This document shows positions 24,390-33,385 of a stretch of DNA of 64,000 nt, piece after piece. This DNA comes from Acididesulfobacillus acetoxydans (GTDB lineage: Bacteria > Bacillota > Desulfitobacteriia > Desulfitobacteriales > Desulfitobacteriaceae): assembly GCF_902729405.1 (NCBI RefSeq), contig NZ_LR746496.1, forward strand, positions 2,914,001 through 2,978,000. The letters are read 5' to 3'. A program made the translations under genes and the position numbers. Position 1 is the first letter of the stretch. Every line of letters begins with the position of its first letter. The notes under the pieces are model-generated. The model saw only the letters and a program-made list of their open reading frames with translations. It had not been told where the DNA came from and did no database searches.

Positions 24390-25874
24390 TCAAATGATGA
24401 TGCAAATCAGTCCCCCGTTGCCGTCGTTAACGATGCGTTGCAGCGTATCCTGCAGTTTGTGCTGGGCGTTTTCCGGCATCTTGTAGAGTTTGTTTTGAAT
24501 CCCTTCGCGCACCAGGTCATGCAGGGATTTGCCGAAGATGTTGGACTCCCAGACTTTCTTGGGATCTGTTTCAAATTCATCCAGGATGTATTTGACAAGT
24601 TCTTCGGCCTGCTTCTCAGTTCCGATCAGGGGTGTGATTTCGGTCGTCACGTCAGCCCTGAGAATGTGCAGCGAGGGGGCGCTGGCTTTGAGCTTGATAC
24701 CGTAATGCCCGCCTTGCTTAACGAGCTCCGGTTCCTCCAGGAACATCTCTTCCAACTGGGGAGTGACCACACCATAGCCGATATTGCGCACTTCTTCGAT
24801 GGCGGGGGATAATTTGTCCCATTCTTTCTTGGCCCGGCTGTAATCGAGAACCAGACGCATTAACGTGTGTTCTCCTTCCATGGTGATCCCGGTGAGTTCC
24901 TCCAGGACCTTGTTGAAGAGCCCTTCGACGGCCGTCATTTCAATCTGAGCGACTCCGGTGCCAAGGTTCATCTCCTTTAAGGTCACTTCTTCGGCATGCG
25001 GGCACTCGGCCAGGCCGTCCAAGGACTGCTCAATATCCCGGACCCGGTGCACGCTCTCAATGACTTTGCGCACCGTTTCCTCAAAGCTTGCCCTCACGGG
25101 GTGGCTGGGGTCCAGCTCTTCCACCCATTTGGGCAGATTAATATTGACTTCTGCCACCGGAAACTCGTAGAGGATCTCCTCCAGAATCTGGGTTATGTCT
25201 TCCGGGGTCATCTCCAGACAATCCACCGGGATCACCGGTACGGAATATTTCTCTTCCAGGGAACGGCAAAGTTCCATGGTATGTTCCGCATAGGGACGCG
25301 TTGTATTGAGGACCACCAGGAACGGTTTGCCGAGTTGGCGCAACTCGTCTATAACCCGTTCCTCACTGTCGAGGTAGGCTTCCCGAGGGATATCGGTTAT
25401 CGAGCCGTCTGTCGTCACCACAATTCCGATGGTCGAATGATCAGTGATGACTTTGCGGGTTCCTATTTCGGCGGCTTCTTGGAAAGGTATGGCTTCTTCA
25501 TTCCAGGGAGTGTGAACCATCCGGGGTTCTTCACTCTCTTCGGTTTCATATCCCACAGCACCGTCAACTGCATATCCGACACAATCCACAAGTCGCACAT
25601 TCATGAAAATAGTGTCGCGCAGGACGATCTTGACCGCCTCCGAAGGAATGAACTTCGGCTCCGTGGTTGTGATCATTCTGCCTGCACCGCTTTGCGGAAG
25701 TTCGTCCTTAGCCCGCTCCCGTTCAAACACGTCCAGGATGTTGGGCAGGACCAAGAGATCCATGAATCGTTTGATAAAGGTGGACTTCCCTGTGCGGACC
25801 GGACCTACGATACCAATGTAGATATCGCCTCCTGTGCGCTCAGCGATATCTTGAAAAATGTCCACTTTTTCCAC
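24390..25874 (-). CDS. spoIVA: Stage IV sporulation protein A
   Basis: A 494-residue cytoskeletal ATPase that polymerises on the forespore outer membrane as the base of the spore coat. It begins VDIFQDIAERTGGDIYIGIVGPVRTGKSTFIKRFMD with the Walker A motif GPVRTGKST; Walker B lies in VRLVDCVGYAVDGAVGYE. Length and full-span similarity match the family. Single gene with its own terminator. A sigma-E-like element lies about 125-150 bases upstream. This is firm evidence for an endospore former. Confidence 0.97.
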   Translation of the reverse strand: MEKVDIFQDIAERTGGDIYIGIVGPVRTGKSTFIKRFMDLLVLPNILDVFERERAKDELPQSGAGRMITTTEPKFIPSEAVKIVLRDTIFMNVRLVDCVGYAVDGAVGYETEESEEPRMVHTPWNEEAIPFQEAAEIGTRKVITDHSTIGIVVTTDGSITDIPREAYLDSEERVIDELRQLGKPFLVVLNTTRPYAEHTMELCRSLEEKYSVPVIPVDCLEMTPEDITQILEEILYEFPVAEVNINLPKWVEELDPSHPVRASFEETVRKVIESVHRVRDIEQSLDGLAECPHAEEVTLKEMNLGTGVAQIEMTAVEGLFNKVLEELTGITMEGEHTLMRLVLDYSRAKKEWDKLSPAIEEVRNIGYGVVTPQLEEMFLEEPELVKQGGHYGIKLKASAPSLHILRADVTTEITPLIGTEKQAEELVKYILDEFETDPKKVWESNIFGKSLHDLVREGIQNKLYKMPENAQHKLQDTLQRIVNDGNGGLICIII

Positions 25875-25998
25875 TTAAAATTCCCTCCCTTTTGAGTGCT
25901 GTCCCAAAATTGGGGAAGGGCCCCCACCTTATCTCCCTTCCACCTCCCTAGCGGCTGTATGAGTCCCCGGTGACTGGACTAGCACGTTAAGCAGTATA

Positions 25999-26027
25999 AG
26001 TATATTGCCTGCTTTGGGGGAATATGC
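25999..26027 (-). promoter_or_regulatory. Possible sigma-E promoter of spoIVA
   Basis: GCATATT (26027-26021) matches the sigma-E -35 consensus exactly. About 14 bases on, AATATACTT (26007-25999) is a partial match to the -10. It lies about 125 bases upstream of spoIVA, which sigma-E controls in Bacillus. Confidence 0.4.
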
Positions 26028-26117
26028 CAAACTTGTGCCTGGAAATTTGCGCATATCCCGCGGGACAATTCCGGACATTTTCCAAAGAGAAAGAGAACCT
26101 GGAGCGACCTGAAAAAA

Positions 26118-27149
26118 TTACACCCGCTTTACAGCCTCCCTCTGTAATCGAACGGCGGCCACCTCTTCCAATTCATGCCGTTTTCCTCTCTCCATCAGAT
26201 TGGACACGGCGGCTTTGGGATCCGCGCCCGCAAACAGGACCTGGAAAGCCTCCTCCACGATAGGCATGGCAATTCCTTTCAGCCGGGCCAATTCGTGAGC
26301 GACCCGCGTCGTCCGCACCCCCTCAACGACCATCCCGACTTCGCTTAAGACTAGGTCCAGAGGTTTTCCCTCTCCCAAGGCCACGCCTGCCCTCCGGTTC
26401 CGGCTGTGCCGGCTGGTGCAGGTAACGATCAAGTCCCCCACTCCGGCTAACCCGGCGAAGGTCAACGGATCTCCCCCCATGGCCGTGCCCAGGCGGGCGA
26501 TCTCCGCTAAGCCGCGGGTCATAAGGGCCGCTTTCGTATTGTCCCCATAGCCCAGACCCTCTGCAATTCCCGTGCAAAGGGCAATCACGTTTTTCAAAGC
26601 TCCGCCCAATTCCACACCGACCAGGTCCGGGTTCGTATAGACGCGAAAGCGGGGCGTCATGAACAGATCCTGCACTCTCTGAGCCGTCGTCAGTTCCCCC
26701 GCCGCCACCACCGTGGTCGGCATGTTCAGGCCGACTTCTTCGGCATGACTCGGTCCGGACAAAACTACCACCGGGTGTCCGGGAAGCTCTTCTGTCAGCA
26801 CTTGCGAAAGGCGCTTGTGTGACCCTTCTTCCAAGCCTTTGGCCGTATTGACGATCAGGGTCTGGGCCCTGAGATGCGGTGAGGCCAAACGGGCCGCCTC
26901 CCGAACCCCGTGGGAGGGGATGCTGAAAACGACCAGATCAGCATTCAGGGCGGCAAGATCGGTCGTCACTTGCAAATCCGGAGGAAACATCACTCCCGGG
27001 AGATAGCGGGCGTTTTCACGCCGCCTGCCCATCTCCTCAACTTCTTCGCTCCGCCTGCCAATCAAAGTGACGGAATAACCCGCCTGAGCCAACAGCACTG
27101 CCAGGGCGGTGCCCCAGCTGCCCGCCCCGTTCACCGCAACCTTTACCAT
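26118..27149 (-). CDS. gpsA: NAD(P)-dependent glycerol-3-phosphate dehydrogenase
   Basis: This 343-residue enzyme reduces dihydroxyacetone phosphate to sn-glycerol-3-phosphate for phospholipid synthesis. The nucleotide-binding [21 protein letters not shown] is at the N-terminus, and [50 protein letters not shown] (with the catalytic lysine) and [12 protein letters not shown] are all present. It follows plsY, which uses its product, and der in the same direction. Confidence 0.97.
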   Translation of the reverse strand: MVKVAVNGAGSWGTALAVLLAQAGYSVTLIGRRSEEVEEMGRRRENARYLPGVMFPPDLQVTTDLAALNADLVVFSIPSHGVREAARLASPHLRAQTLIVNTAKGLEEGSHKRLSQVLTEELPGHPVVVLSGPSHAEEVGLNMPTTVVAAGELTTAQRVQDLFMTPRFRVYTNPDLVGVELGGALKNVIALCTGIAEGLGYGDNTKAALMTRGLAEIARLGTAMGGDPLTFAGLAGVGDLIVTCTSRHSRNRRAGVALGEGKPLDLVLSEVGMVVEGVRTTRVAHELARLKGIAMPIVEEAFQVLFAGADPKAAVSNLMERGKRHELEEVAAVRLQREAVKRV

Positions 27150-27273
27150 GAATACTCAGGCCCCCTTTCTCCTTGCTTGAGACACTTCGCCTTTAAGCAG
27201 TCAACGCGGGTCAAATTGCGAGTCAATCGGAAACTGAGTCAATTGGAAACTGACGCCATCGTTCCCTGAGAGC

Positions 27274-27864
27274 CTAACGTTTCCTCTTGCCAATTTTATG
27301 CTCCGTACCCTGGAGGATGCGTTGAAAATTCGTCCTATGCCTGATTAATACCACGGAGGCTGCCACTACCCCAAACACCCGGTAGGCGAGCGGCATCTTC
27401 AGGACCAGCACCGAGACAGCGACCGTCAGGGCGGCCGCGGCCGAACCCAGGGAAACATAACGGGTGGCCAGCACCAGAATGAGGAAAACAGCCAAGGCCG
27501 CCAAGGTCACCCTGGGCATGAGAACCGCGATAATACCCAAACCGGCGGCCACTCCCTTCCCGCTCGGCTGAAAACGGAAAAAGGGGTTCCAGCTGTGTCC
27601 GGCCATGGCCAGCAAACCGCCCGCGATCCCGCCCCAGGGGCCGAAGAAATGGTAGCTGAGCCCCGCCGCCAGAGCACCTTTGAGCGCGTCCCCGCAAAGG
27701 ACGGCTATCCCCAGCTTCGGCCCGAGCAGGCGGAAAGCGTTGGTCGTCCCGATATTGCCGCTTCCATGCTTGCGCACGTCAATATGCTTGGACAGTCCCG
27801 CCAAATAGGCAAAAGGTATAGCCCCGAGGAAATAGGCAAGCAAAAAGACCGGATAATTGCCCAT
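27274..27864 (-). CDS. plsY: Acyl-phosphate:glycerol-3-phosphate acyltransferase PlsY
   Basis: A 196-residue integral membrane enzyme that acylates glycerol-3-phosphate with acyl phosphate. Conserved cytoplasmic motifs: [21 protein letters not shown] (motif 1), [22 protein letters not shown] (motif 2) and [15 protein letters not shown] at the C-terminus. About five membrane segments. Adjacent to gpsA, the supplier of its substrate. Confidence 0.96.
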   Translation of the reverse strand: MGNYPVFLLAYFLGAIPFAYLAGLSKHIDVRKHGSGNIGTTNAFRLLGPKLGIAVLCGDALKGALAAGLSYHFFGPWGGIAGGLLAMAGHSWNPFFRFQPSGKGVAAGLGIIAVLMPRVTLAALAVFLILVLATRYVSLGSAAAALTVAVSVLVLKMPLAYRVFGVVAASVVLIRHRTNFQRILQGTEHKIGKRKR

Positions 27865-27994
27865 CTTTTCTTCTCTTCCCTTTCTATACTGTTCTTCCGT
27901 TCACTTTCCTTCTCCACTCTTCTTTCCGGTTCCCCGTTTCGTTTAATTCGGGTCGTTCCTTCCGCACCCCGATCCGGGCAGACGGCATGTTCGC

Positions 27995-29335
27995 CTAATC
28001 TTCCTCAGGCTCTCTTTGCCGGGTAACGAGCCGCAGAGGTGAACCCTCAAAGCCAAAGGTTTGACGCAGCCGGTTCTCCAAATAACGCCGATAAGAGAAA
28101 TGCATCAGTTCGGGGGCGTTGACAAAAAAGACAAACGTCGGCGGCTTCACCCCGGCCTGGGTGGCGTACAGGATCTTCAGGCGGCGTCCTTTGTCCGTGG
28201 GAGGAGGGTTGAGGTGAATCCATTCCCGGATTTGCTCATTCAAGACGGCTGTGGCCACCCGGGTTGAATTCTGTTCCGCGACGAAATCCACCAGTTCCAG
28301 GATCTTGTTAACCCGCTGTCCGGTTTTGGCCGAGATAAAGAGAGTCGGGGCATATTGCAGGAAACCGAGTTCTTCCCGGACATCTTTTTCAAACTTGTTC
28401 ATGGTCTTATCGTCTTTTTCGATCAGGTCCCATTTATTAATGATGAGAATAATTCCTTTGCCTGACTCATGGGCATAGCCGGCAATTTTCTTATCTTGCT
28501 CCGTCACCCCTTCCGTGGCGTCCATCAGCATTAAAACGACATCCGAGCGGTCCACCGCCCTCAGGGACCGCACCACACTGTAATGTTCCGTCAGTTCGGC
28601 GATCTTGGCTTTGCGCCTCATCCCAGCCGTATCGATCAGGACATAGTTTTTGCCCTCCCGGCGGAACGGGGTATCAATAGCGTCCCGGGTCGTACCGGGA
28701 ATGTTGCTGACGATGACTCTTTCCTCTCCCAACAGGCTGTTGACCAGAGAGGACTTGCCGACGTTGGGCCGGCCGATCACCGCGATGTGAATGACGTCCG
28801 GCTCGGCGTCCTCCCCCGGATCCGGCGGCAGTTGAGCAACCACAGCGTCCAGGAGATCCCCGGTATTCAGCCCATGGACGGCGGAGACAGGGACCGCCTC
28901 CCCCAAGCCGAGTTCGAGCAATTCGAAGAGTTCGGCCTCGGCTTTATCAAAGTTTTCCACCTTGTTGGCTACTAAGATAACAGGCTTGGCCGAACGGCGC
29001 AAGAGGTGGGCGATAGTATAGTCATCGGGCGTCAAGGCCGCTTGGGCATCCACCAAAAAGAGGATCACATCCGCTTCCTCCACGGCCAATTCGGCCTGCC
29101 GGCGCATCTGGGCCGAAAGAGGAGTGCTCAGATCTCTGAATTCAATCCCGCCGGTATCGATCAGGCTGAATTTCCTATTCAGCCATTCCGCGTCCCGGTA
29201 AAGCCGGTCACGCGTAATTCCCGGCCTATTTTCCACGATCGCCACCAGACCGCCGGCAATACGGTTAAAGAGCGTGGATTTGCCCACGTTTGGCCGGCCC
29301 AAGATAGCCACAACCGGTTTAGTCAATGTCATCAC
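27995..29335 (-). CDS. der: Ribosome assembly GTPase Der (EngA)
   Basis: A 446-residue protein with two tandem G domains and a C-terminal KH-like domain. The first P-loop [12 protein letters not shown] is near residue 13, the second [15 protein letters not shown] about 185, each with DTGG/DTAG and NKxD (VANKVE, INKWDL) motifs. It acts in 50S subunit maturation. The start overlaps the preceding DUF512 gene by 17 bases. Confidence 0.97.
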   Translation of the reverse strand: MMTLTKPVVAILGRPNVGKSTLFNRIAGGLVAIVENRPGITRDRLYRDAEWLNRKFSLIDTGGIEFRDLSTPLSAQMRRQAELAVEEADVILFLVDAQAALTPDDYTIAHLLRRSAKPVILVANKVENFDKAEAELFELLELGLGEAVPVSAVHGLNTGDLLDAVVAQLPPDPGEDAEPDVIHIAVIGRPNVGKSSLVNSLLGEERVIVSNIPGTTRDAIDTPFRREGKNYVLIDTAGMRRKAKIAELTEHYSVVRSLRAVDRSDVVLMLMDATEGVTEQDKKIAGYAHESGKGIILIINKWDLIEKDDKTMNKFEKDVREELGFLQYAPTLFISAKTGQRVNKILELVDFVAEQNSTRVATAVLNEQIREWIHLNPPPTDKGRRLKILYATQAGVKPPTFVFFVNAPELMHFSYRRYLENRLRQTFGFEGSPLRLVTRQREPEED

Positions 29336-30650
29336 CTTCCCATTCCGCAGCCAAAATCGCTCTCAGGAAAGCCCTGCCATCGTTTTTAACCACGATGCAG
29401 TTCCCTTCTATCTGTTCTTCCAGCCAGACCGGGTCCCGCTCATCCAGGAAGAGCTCTTCTCCGGCTTTGAGCATGACTTCCGGGATAAGGAAATCCTCCC
29501 CCTTTAGCTTTCCAGCCTGGGCGGCGATGTCGCACGCCGTCACTAAACCGGCCACCGTCACTTCCGGCCCGAAGAAATCATTGACCACACCGATCACGTG
29601 CAGGTCCAAGCCTTGGACGCGTTTACACAACCGGTCCCGCCAGTCTCGGAAGAACTTCAGGGCCGACACACCGGTGATGAGGTGCAGGCGGCGGGGCGGC
29701 ACTCTCTCGGGCAGGTCTTGCCAAACACTCTCAATCTCGGCTTGGAATTTGCTCGCCATGCCCACCCCGTTTTCCAGCTGGGGAAAATCATCGTAAATTT
29801 CTGCTCCCGGAAATTCCCGACCGGCCGACACGTAAAACTCGTCGGCCAAGTAAACCAGATGCCGTCCGTATCTGGCCTGAAACTCCTGCTGCCAGGCTTC
29901 CCCGGCTCTCAGCACCTTCAGCGCCTCCTCCGCGGTGCAAGGGCGAAGCGGAGGCAGACCGGCCCGAAAACGGGTCAAACCGACGGGAACCACCCCAATC
30001 GATTGCACAGCCGGAAATAAAGCGGCCAGATTGCGCACGGTTTCTTCCAGCACTTGAGCGTCATTATAACCGGGTACCAGGACGATTTGGGTATGGAGTG
30101 TGATCCCGCCCTCGGCCAGACGGGTCAGCTGCTTGCTGATATCCCCGGTGCGCGGATTCCGCATCATCGTCCTGCGCGCTTCGGCATCCCAGGCGTGCAC
30201 GGATATGTAGAGGGGGCTTAAATGAAACTTGAGAATGCGTTCGAACTCCCCGTCCGTCAGATTGGATAAAGTGATGAAACTCCCCTGAGTCACAGAGAGG
30301 CGATAATCGTCGTCGCGGGCATAGAGCGTCGGCCGCAAGCCGGGCGGCATTTGCGCCACGAAGCAGAAAACGCAGTGATTACGGCAGAATTTCAGTCCCT
30401 CCGCTCCGACTCCCCGGAACTCCAGACCGAGGTTTTCGCCCGGCTCCCGTTCAATCTCGCATTCCACAATGTCTCCGTCCCGATCCCTCACCAGAATCGT
30501 ATAAACATCCTCAGCCGTCAGGTACTGAAAGTCGATAATATCTTTAATTTCTCGCCCGTCAACAGAGAGAATCTCGTCTCCGGGCCGTATCTCCAGTTCA
30601 TCCGCTATGCTTCCTTGTTGCACCCTGGCCACCACCAAGCCTTGTGACAC
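29319..30650 (-). CDS. DUF512 radical-SAM-like protein with N-terminal PDZ domain
   Basis: 443 residues from the preferred GTG at 30650; the frame is open further upstream but lacks a ribosome site there. A PDZ-like domain comes first ([27 protein letters not shown], residues 5-31). Next is the iron-sulfur motif CRNHCVFC (CxxxCxxC, about residue 87) of a radical-SAM-like barrel, then the DUF512 C-terminal domain (about 235-430). The gene is widely conserved upstream of der in Clostridia. Its substrate is not known; the PDZ part suggests protein interaction. Confidence 0.9.
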   Translation of the reverse strand: MSQGLVVARVQQGSIADELEIRPGDEILSVDGREIKDIIDFQYLTAEDVYTILVRDRDGDIVECEIEREPGENLGLEFRGVGAEGLKFCRNHCVFCFVAQMPPGLRPTLYARDDDYRLSVTQGSFITLSNLTDGEFERILKFHLSPLYISVHAWDAEARRTMMRNPRTGDISKQLTRLAEGGITLHTQIVLVPGYNDAQVLEETVRNLAALFPAVQSIGVVPVGLTRFRAGLPPLRPCTAEEALKVLRAGEAWQQEFQARYGRHLVYLADEFYVSAGREFPGAEIYDDFPQLENGVGMASKFQAEIESVWQDLPERVPPRRLHLITGVSALKFFRDWRDRLCKRVQGLDLHVIGVVNDFFGPEVTVAGLVTACDIAAQAGKLKGEDFLIPEVMLKAGEELFLDERDPVWLEEQIEGNCIVVKNDGRAFLRAILAAEWEGDDID

Positions 30651-30789
30651 ACAAATCCCCCGCTTCCTCTCCGGATTGGCCAAAACTCTATGCCGAGTAG
30701 ACAACAACCTTGTCACACAGAAAACCGAAACCGCAAAGGGTGCCAACCCTCTTCCGGTGATCCCCCTCCGCCTGCGGGTATCTTTTAGC

Positions 30790-31929
30790 CTACGGTTGCC
30801 TTGTGGCCGGGGATACCTCTTCAGTGACGGACGGCTTTTCACCGGCAGGCGCCTTTTCGCTCACCGGTATTTTTTCCGTCATGGGCGCCTTCCCGTCCGG
30901 GGATATTTCTCTGCCGACTGATACTTTGCCGCCGGCGGGGCCCCTTCTGCCGTCTGACCCCTTTGCGCCTGGGCACGACTTTTCTGCGGACAAAGGTCCC
31001 TCCTCATAAACTTCGCTGCCTTGAGCGAACCATCCGTCCGGGGACGATACCTCTTGCCCAAAGGGCGTGTCTTCCGCAGGGGATTGCCGCCTCCACAGGT
31101 ACAACCCTTCTTCGGAGAGCGACCCCGACCCTTTCAGGGAAAGAGACCCCGGCCCTTCTTCCGAAGATAATCCTTCTCCCTCGGATAACCCTTCCCCGAA
31201 GTCAGACCCCTCCCGAAAGCTTGACCCCGCCCCGAACGCTGGCCCTGCCCCGGCGGGCAAACCCTCGCCCGGGAAAGGATCGTCCGTGCGGCTTAGTTCG
31301 GGCCCAAGGCTTTCAGACTCCAGGCCTTCGGGCTCCAGGCTTTCAGTCCCAAGGCTTTCGCCTCGCCGGCGTTTAAATAAGTGCCAAGCTTTTTGACCCA
31401 AGGCGCTGACCACTAAACCCGCCAGCGTGAAATGCCAGAGAAAAGGGTCGGGAATGTCCCTGTGCAAAACAATTCCTTTGAGGGCAAACAGATTGAACAA
31501 CTCACTCAGGACCAGCCCTCCCGACACCCCGACCGCCGTTCCCCAATAGGTTTGGGAAGTGAACAGGGCTGCCAAAAAGAAGCCGGCGGCAAAGAGCCAA
31601 TGTTCGGGCGGAAGCACTCCCGGCTCATTCACAATCAGAAGATCTTGCGACAAGAGCACGAGACTCGGGACAATCAGAGCCTGCATGGGATGGGACGCAC
31701 GGCGCCAGGCCATGACCAGAAAAACGACGATCACGGCTGCCCTTGCCAAGCTCCAATGCCAAACCGCTCCGGTATTAACAAACCCTTCCAGAAACCTTCC
31801 TCCCAGCCAGGTCAGGCTGAGAAGGCCTAACATTTTGCGCTCCGGCAGTCTCTCGGCCCAGGCGACTAAAGCCGCGACCAGGAGCAGCATATCTCCATAA
31901 GGAATGACCAAAGGATTCTCCTCCTTCAT
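30790..31929 (-). CDS. Membrane protein with a long low-complexity tail
   Basis: 379 residues from ATG 31929, 9 nt after AAGGA. Residues 1-185 contain about six hydrophobic segments (including YGDMLLLVAALVAWA and YWGTAVGVSGGLVLSELF). From about 190 the sequence is disordered and repetitive: Glu/Ser/Gly/Pro-rich units (SLGTESLEPEGLESESLGPE, GEGLSEGEGLSSEEGPGS), then APMTEKIPVSEKAPAGEK. The tail is presumably cytoplasmic. The N-terminal part resembles prolipoprotein-diacylglyceryl-transferase-like membrane proteins in hydropathy only. Function unknown. Confidence 0.65.
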   Translation of the reverse strand: MKEENPLVIPYGDMLLLVAALVAWAERLPERKMLGLLSLTWLGGRFLEGFVNTGAVWHWSLARAAVIVVFLVMAWRRASHPMQALIVPSLVLLSQDLLIVNEPGVLPPEHWLFAAGFFLAALFTSQTYWGTAVGVSGGLVLSELFNLFALKGIVLHRDIPDPFLWHFTLAGLVVSALGQKAWHLFKRRRGESLGTESLEPEGLESESLGPELSRTDDPFPGEGLPAGAGPAFGAGSSFREGSDFGEGLSEGEGLSSEEGPGSLSLKGSGSLSEEGLYLWRRQSPAEDTPFGQEVSSPDGWFAQGSEVYEEGPLSAEKSCPGAKGSDGRRGPAGGKVSVGREISPDGKAPMTEKIPVSEKAPAGEKPSVTEEVSPATRQP

Positions 31930-32083
31930 GTGCATCATTCCTTATTCTTCCCAAGAAACGAAGTTTTCATCGTCCATGGCAATTCTTCTCACAGCTTCCG
32001 ACCGGCCCAGGCCACGATAGGCCGGCAGCGTCCGAATCCTTCTTCTACGCTGTCTCCGGACTCCGCTATCACGGTTCTCGCTC

Positions 32084-33268
32084 TCACTGACTCAACCCGC
32101 TGTGACCGGATGTCCTGCCGGCAGACTTACGGCTTTGCGGCAGAGTGCGGTAACGGGAGATATTCAGCAGAATACCCAACTCCACCAGTGTGATTAAGAG
32201 GGAATTCCCGCCGTATGAGATCAGAGGCAAGGTTACCCCGGTCACCGGTATGACACCCGTGACCACGGCCAGGTTCATGGCCGCCTGGACGGCCAGGCTG
32301 GAGGTGATGCCGAAGGCCAGCAAACGGCCGAAGCGGTCCGGGCAGCTGCGCGCGATCTGAAATCCCCTGACGATCCAGAGCGCAAAGAGGATAATAAGGG
32401 CCAAGGCCCCTGCCAGTCCCAGTTCCTCACCCACTATGGCAAAAATGGTATCCGTGTGGTTTGCGGGCAGAAAACCGTATTTCTGCATGCTCCTCCCCAA
32501 CCCCACCCCGAAGAGGCCCCCCGAACCAAGAGCTATCTCGGCGTTGGTAATCTGATAGCCGGCATTGGGGTAGGCCCAGGGATTGAGCCAGACGAGAATA
32601 CGCTTCCATTGATAAGGCTGATGCCGCACGAGAATGGTGCCAAGTATCCCGGCGGCCGGAAGAGCCACGGCAAACCAGCCTGCCGCCAAATCCGTCTGCA
32701 AAAACATGGCTCCGGCCGTAAAGAGCAGCACCAGCATCGTTCCCAGGTCCGGTTGTTTGTAGATCAAGAAGAGGACCGGGAGCAAGGCCGCCAGGGGAAC
32801 CGCCAAGTCCCGCAGTTTTCGCGCCGGATAGCGCTCTAGGGTGTGGGCAAAGAAGAGAATCACGGAGAGCTTGGCAATTTCCGAAGGCTGGATGCTGAGA
32901 CCGGCGATTCTGAGCCAGCGGGCCGACCCTGAAGTCACAATACCCGCGTGGGTATAGAGTACGAGAATCAACAAAACATAGGTGACAAGCATCCCCACCC
33001 CCGCCAGCCTGCGCCAGAAGGTGAAGGGAACCATGACGGCGATGACGGCGAGAGCCCCGCCCAACCCCGTCCACTTCAACTGCTGGAAGAGGTAGTAATA
33101 ACTGTCATGGGTTATGTCGAATGCGTTCACGGCCCCGGAACTGAGCACCATGATTAAGCCGAAAGCCAAAAGAGCCACGCTCAAAAAGACTAGGGCAAAA
33201 TCCAATCCCTGCGGGGCGGGGAGTACGCGCTTGTTGGCTCGGGTCCGGTTCTGCCGTCGCTCCTGCAT
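32084..33268 (-). CDS. ftsW: FtsW/RodA/SpoVE-family peptidoglycan glycosyltransferase
   Basis: 394 residues from ATG 33268 behind GGGAGA; an in-frame upstream start at 33313 is less likely. A SEDS protein with about ten membrane segments. Family motifs: SGSARWLRIAGLSIQPSEIAKL, KQPDLGTMLVLL, NAEIALGSGGLFGVGLGRS, FIAxxGEELG-type region IFAIVGEELGLAG, and VTGVTLPLISYGGNS. These polymerise lipid II with a partner class B PBP, which is not in the window. It cannot be told whether it serves division (FtsW) or the spore cortex (SpoVE). Confidence 0.92.
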   Translation of the reverse strand: MQERRQNRTRANKRVLPAPQGLDFALVFLSVALLAFGLIMVLSSGAVNAFDITHDSYYYLFQQLKWTGLGGALAVIAVMVPFTFWRRLAGVGMLVTYVLLILVLYTHAGIVTSGSARWLRIAGLSIQPSEIAKLSVILFFAHTLERYPARKLRDLAVPLAALLPVLFLIYKQPDLGTMLVLLFTAGAMFLQTDLAAGWFAVALPAAGILGTILVRHQPYQWKRILVWLNPWAYPNAGYQITNAEIALGSGGLFGVGLGRSMQKYGFLPANHTDTIFAIVGEELGLAGALALIILFALWIVRGFQIARSCPDRFGRLLAFGITSSLAVQAAMNLAVVTGVIPVTGVTLPLISYGGNSLLITLVELGILLNISRYRTLPQSRKSAGRTSGHSGLSQ

Positions 33269-33301
33269 CCAAATCTCCCTTCCTCCGACGCGAATACGTA
33301 A

Positions 33302-33335
33302 ACGACTTCTCACTCCGGAAGGAGTAAGAAGTCGT
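33302..33335 (-). terminator. Strong hairpin between ispH-rpsA and ftsW
   Basis: A 15-bp stem with one mismatch (33302-33316 with 33321-33335, GGAA/TTCC loop). On the minus strand it is followed by TTTACGTATT. A second hairpin made of GTTGCAAC repeats lies between it and the rpsA stop. It probably acts as terminator or processing site. Confidence 0.6.
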
Positions 33336-33385
33336 ATCCTTTGTATCCTTCAAAAGCGTTGCAACCTGTGAAGTTGCAACCCGGA

